A stretch of DNA of 64,000 nucleotides from Miltoncostaea sp963703045 (GTDB taxonomy: Bacteria > Actinomycetota > Thermoleophilia > Miltoncostaeales > Miltoncostaeaceae). The notes beneath the pieces are model-generated. The model did no database searches and was not told where the DNA came from. It saw nothing but the letters and a program-made list of their open reading frames with translations. Position numbers and translations under genes: made by a program. Every line of letters begins with the position of its first letter. Position 1 is the first letter of the stretch. Below are positions 61,215-64,000 of the stretch, in pieces. The stretch spans positions 1,054,001 to 1,118,000 of the forward strand of contig OY969782.1 in NCBI GenBank assembly GCA_963703045.1. The letters are read 5' to 3'.

Positions 61215-62750
61215 CTAGGAGCGCATCGCGGGGAAGAGGATGACCTCGCGGATGGTGTGGCGGTCGGTCAGCAGCATCACCAGGCGGTCGATGCCCATGC
61301 CGAGACCGCCGGTCGGCGGCATACCGTGCTCGAGCGCCGCGAGGAAGTCCTCGTCCATGGGCTGGGCCTCGTCGTCGCCGGCGTCACGGTCGCGCGCGGC
61401 CATGGCGAAGCGCTCGCGCTGGTCGTCGGGATCGTTGAGCTCGGTGAAGGCGTTGGCGATCTCCATGCCCCCGGCGAACGCCTCGAAGCGCTCGACGACG
61501 GCGGGATCGTCGGGATGGCGCTTGGCGAACGGCGACAGCTCGAGGGGGTAGTCGTGGAGGATCGTCGGCTGGATGAGGGTCGGCTCGAGGGTCTGCGTGA
61601 GGAGGCCGTCCACGAGCTTCGGCCACGGGACCCCGTCGGGGGCGTCGAGGCCGGCGGCCCGCATGGCGGCGCGCAGCGACGCCTCGTCGGCGTGCACCCG
61701 CACGTCGATGCCGCTCGCCTCGCGCAGCCCGTCGCGGAAGTCGATGCGGCGCCACGGCGGGGCGAAGTCGATCTCCGCGCCCTTCCACGGCACGCGCGTG
61801 CCACCGGTCGCGTCCACGGCCACGGCGGCGACCATCTGCTCGAGCATGTCCATGACGTCGCGGTAGTCGGCGTACGCCTCGTACGTCTCGACCATCGTGA
61901 ACTCGGGGTTGTGCTTGTGGCTGACGCCCTCGTTGCGGAAGTCCTTCCCGAGCTCGTACACCTTCTCGAGGCCGCCGACGATGCACCGCTTGAGATACAA
62001 CTCGGTCGCGATGCGCAGGTAGAGATCGCGGTCGAGCGCGTTGTGATGCGTCACGAACGGCCGCGCCGCGGCGCCGCCGTAGATCGGCTGGAGGGTCGGG
62101 GTCTCGACCTCGAGGAAGCCGCGACCGTCCAGGAACCGGCGCACCGCCGCGATCGTCCGCGAGCGCGTGATGAACGATGCCCGCACGTCACCGTCGGCCA
62201 TGAGGTCGAGGTAGCGCTGGCGGAAGCGGGTCTCGGGGTCGCGCAGCCCGGCGTGCTTGTCGGGCGGCGGGCGCAGCGACTTGGCGAGCAGGGTCGCCCC
62301 CTCGACGGCGACGCTCAGCTCGCCCCGGCGCGTGCGCGCCACCGGGCCGTCGGCCCCGACGATGTCGCCGAGGTCGAGGTCGAGCAGCGCGTCCATGCCC
62401 TCCTCGCCGAGACGGTCGCGCGTGGCCCACAGCTGGATGCGGCCGCTGCGGTCCTCGATGTCCAGGAACGCGACCTTGCCCTGGCCGCGGCGCGCGGCGA
62501 GCCTGCCCGCCACCCTGACCGGGGTCTCGCCCGTGTCGCCCGCCGCGAGCGACTCGTGCGCGGCGCGCACCTCGCCGATGGCGCGCCGCCCGGGGAAACG
62601 CGCGGGGAAGGGGTCGACGCCGGCGGCGCGCAGAGCGTCCGCCTTCGCCCTGCGCTCCCCGATCAGCCCCGCGAGGCCCCCCTCGGGGACCTGCGGCTCA
62701 GTGGCCGTGGTCGCCCGCCTGGATGTCGACGATCTGGTACTGGAGGGCAC
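61215..62750 (-). CDS. lysS: lysyl-tRNA synthetase (class II)
   Basis: A class II LysRS with an N-terminal OB fold (VRVAGRLAARRGQGKVAFLD, IEDRSGRIQLWATRD), motif 1 region (FLDGRGFLEVETPTLQPIYG), motif 2 (GKDFRNEGVSHKHNPEFTMV) and motif 3 (GLGMGIDRLVMLLTDRHTIR). The start is uncertain: GTG at 62750 is the only ATG/GTG in frame before the conserved GLAGLIGERRAKADALRAAG, and it lies 53 bases inside greA with a poor ribosome-binding site. It gives 511 residues. Confidence 0.93.
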   Translation of the reverse strand: MPSSTRSSTSRRATTATEPQVPEGGLAGLIGERRAKADALRAAGVDPFPARFPGRRAIGEVRAAHESLAAGDTGETPVRVAGRLAARRGQGKVAFLDIEDRSGRIQLWATRDRLGEEGMDALLDLDLGDIVGADGPVARTRRGELSVAVEGATLLAKSLRPPPDKHAGLRDPETRFRQRYLDLMADGDVRASFITRSRTIAAVRRFLDGRGFLEVETPTLQPIYGGAAARPFVTHHNALDRDLYLRIATELYLKRCIVGGLEKVYELGKDFRNEGVSHKHNPEFTMVETYEAYADYRDVMDMLEQMVAAVAVDATGGTRVPWKGAEIDFAPPWRRIDFRDGLREASGIDVRVHADEASLRAAMRAAGLDAPDGVPWPKLVDGLLTQTLEPTLIQPTILHDYPLELSPFAKRHPDDPAVVERFEAFAGGMEIANAFTELNDPDDQRERFAMAARDRDAGDDEAQPMDEDFLAALEHGMPPTGGLGMGIDRLVMLLTDRHTIREVILFPAMRS

Positions 62751-63186
62751 CCCGGGGAGCCGGGATCGTCACCTTCTCGCCCTTCTTCTTGCCGAGCAGG
62801 GCCTTGCCCACCGGACTCTCGTTCGAGAGGCGGTGGTTCTTGGGGTCCGCCTCGGCCGAGCCGACGATCGAGTACTCGCGGGTCGCCTTGCTCTTGATGT
62901 CCTTCAGCGTGACGCGGGCGCCGATCGAGACCGAGTCGGTCGACAGGTGCTCCGTGTCGACCACGCGGGCGTTGCGCAGCTTCTGCTCCAGCGACTGGAT
63001 GCGATAGAAGAGCTGCGCCTGCTCGTTCTTGGCGTCGTCGTACTCGGAGTTCTCGGAGATGTCGCCGAACTCACGTGCCTCCTTGATCCGCTCCGCGACC
63101 TCACGTCGCTTCGTGGTCGTGAGGTACTCGATCTCCTCCGTCAGCTTCGCGTAGCCCTCTTCCGTCAGGATCACTTCGCGGTCCAT
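62698..63186 (-). CDS. greA: transcription elongation factor GreA
   Basis: A 162-residue factor that rescues backtracked RNA polymerase: N-terminal coiled coil (EIEYLTTTKRREVAERIKEA, REFGDISENSEYDDAKNEQA with the catalytic acidic tip) and an FKBP-like C-terminus (YSIVGSAEADPKNHRLSNES, PVGKALLGKKKGEKVTIPAP). ATG at 63186. It sits between dusB and lysS. Confidence 0.96.
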   Translation of the reverse strand: MDREVILTEEGYAKLTEEIEYLTTTKRREVAERIKEAREFGDISENSEYDDAKNEQAQLFYRIQSLEQKLRNARVVDTEHLSTDSVSIGARVTLKDIKSKATREYSIVGSAEADPKNHRLSNESPVGKALLGKKKGEKVTIPAPRGALQYQIVDIQAGDHGH

Positions 63187-63279
63187 CGGGTGGGTCTCCT
63201 TCGTGTGAGAGCGGATCGGCCCGTGAGCGGCCCGGAAAGGTAGCTTCGACGCCCCCCGTTATCAAGCGGTGACACGTCG

Positions 63280-64000
63280 TCAGGCGGCCGCCGCGGCGGC
63301 GGGCAGCGCCCGCAGCCGATCGAGTGCGGCCTCGACGGTCGGAGCGACGAGGAGCTCGCCGAGAGTGCCGTGGCCGATCGTCGTATCCGGCCAGGTACCA
63401 GGGGTAGAACTTGCGCATGTAGCCGACGACGCGGCGCTCGCCGAGCGCCAGGCGCGGCGTCGGTCGCGAAGGCGGCGCAGCTCGTCGATGGTCTGCGCGA
63501 GCGTCGGGCGGGGGCGCGGACACGCCGTCGAGCAGCTCGCCGAAGACCCACGGGTTGCCGAGGGCGGCACGGCCGACCGCGATCGCGGCGCAGCCGGTCG
63601 TGCTCGAGCACCGAGAGCGGCGTCGGCGGGCGTGGCGATGTCGCCGCTGGCGATCACCGGGATGCCGACGGCCGCCACCACCTCGGCCGTGATGCGGTGG
63701 TCCGCACGCCCGCCGTACTCCTCGGCCGCGGCGCGCGGGTGCACGCACAGCGCCGCCGCGCCGGCCGCCTCGAAGCGCTTGCGCGGTCTCGATCGGCACC
63801 GAGGTGGCTCGGCGTGAGGCCGCGGCGCATCTTGACCGTCACCGGCACGTCGACCGCGCGCACCATCGCCTCGACGATGCGCGCGGCGGCGACCGGGTCG
63901 GCCAGCAGCGCCGCGCCGGCGCCGGTCTTGCAGATCTTCGGCACCGGGCAGCCCATGTTGATGTCGACCAGGTCGGCGCCGGCGGCCTCGACCGCGCGGG
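63280..64000 (-). pseudogene. dusB: tRNA-dihydrouridine synthase (DusB), heavily frameshifted, 5' end outside window
   Basis: Conserved Dus segments appear in order but in changing frames: LVDINMGCPVPKICKTGAGA, VPVTVKMRRGLTPSHLG, then HPRAAAEEYGGRADHRI and GIPVIASGDIATPADA, then CAAIAVGRAALGNPWVFGEL, VVGYMRKFYPWYLAGY, and GHGTLGELLVAPTVEAALDR to the stop. At least four frame changes lie between 63380 and 63790. Because each segment is intact, errors in the sequence are more likely than old decay, but a true pseudogene cannot be excluded. Position next to greA-lysS matches Bacillus dusB (yacF). Confidence 0.75.

Overview
The window is strongly GC-rich, gene-dense DNA with many GTG starts and GTGA/ATGA stop-start overlaps. 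The gene set points to a flagellated actinobacterium. CarD, DUF501-FtsB-enolase, PspA with PspAA and PspAB, and a SigH-type sigma factor occur together with gene orders also seen in Bacillus. A deep-branching class such as Thermoleophilia is my inference; I see no rRNA or other marker that would settle it.

Layout. 1-4522 (minus): a tightly overlapping cassette for a modified amino-deoxysugar (ketoisomerase, aminotransferase, acyltransferase, methyltransferase, flavoprotein), cut off by the window edge. 4636-6227: a LytR_C-type membrane protein and a methyltransferase. 6224-15036: late flagellar genes. The minus-strand set is flgF, flgG, a flgJ-type rod protein, yvyF, flgN, flgK, flgL, fliC and fliW; the plus-strand pair is fliK and an flhB C-terminal-like gene. 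Two matching sigma28-type promoters and two candidate CsrA hairpins in the flagellin leader lie here. 15100-18792: an orphan gene, small membrane proteins, DUF501, ftsB and eno. 18882-20706: an overlapping sigma factor/ogt pair, and a MarR regulator divergent from a 30-residue ORF around a palindrome. 20712-32844 (minus): monooxygenase-like protein, gnd, pgi, mazG, a PpiC lipoprotein, mfd, pth, rplY, prs, glmU, then tRNA-Gln.

33022-37548: small genes, a membrane protein, then a cobalamin riboswitch driving two secreted proteins that resemble the two halves of transcobalamin, then phoU. 37612-43938: MutT, MutY, a solute-binding protein, an exonuclease/GIY-YIG fusion, a GerMN lipoprotein, a proline-rich membrane protein and a receiver-like protein. 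44051-48670: a VOC protein, htpX-pspAB convergent with pspA-pspAA, and a CoA transferase. 48667-63186 (mostly minus): sigH-type sigma factor, rlmB, cysS, ispF, PHP phosphatase, ispD, PIN-TRAM, carD, radA, clpC, bS18, CsbD, lysS and greA. The window ends in a badly fragmented dusB.

At least six otherwise well-conserved genes are split by single-base frame changes (mazG, ppiC-like, the DUF4430 gene, mutY, the livK-like gene, the proline-rich gene), and dusB has several. The conserved protein simply continues in another frame, so sequence or assembly error is more likely than gene decay. No insertion sequence, prophage, CRISPR array or rRNA gene was recognised. The most interesting parts are the cobalamin-riboswitch module and the flagellin leader.
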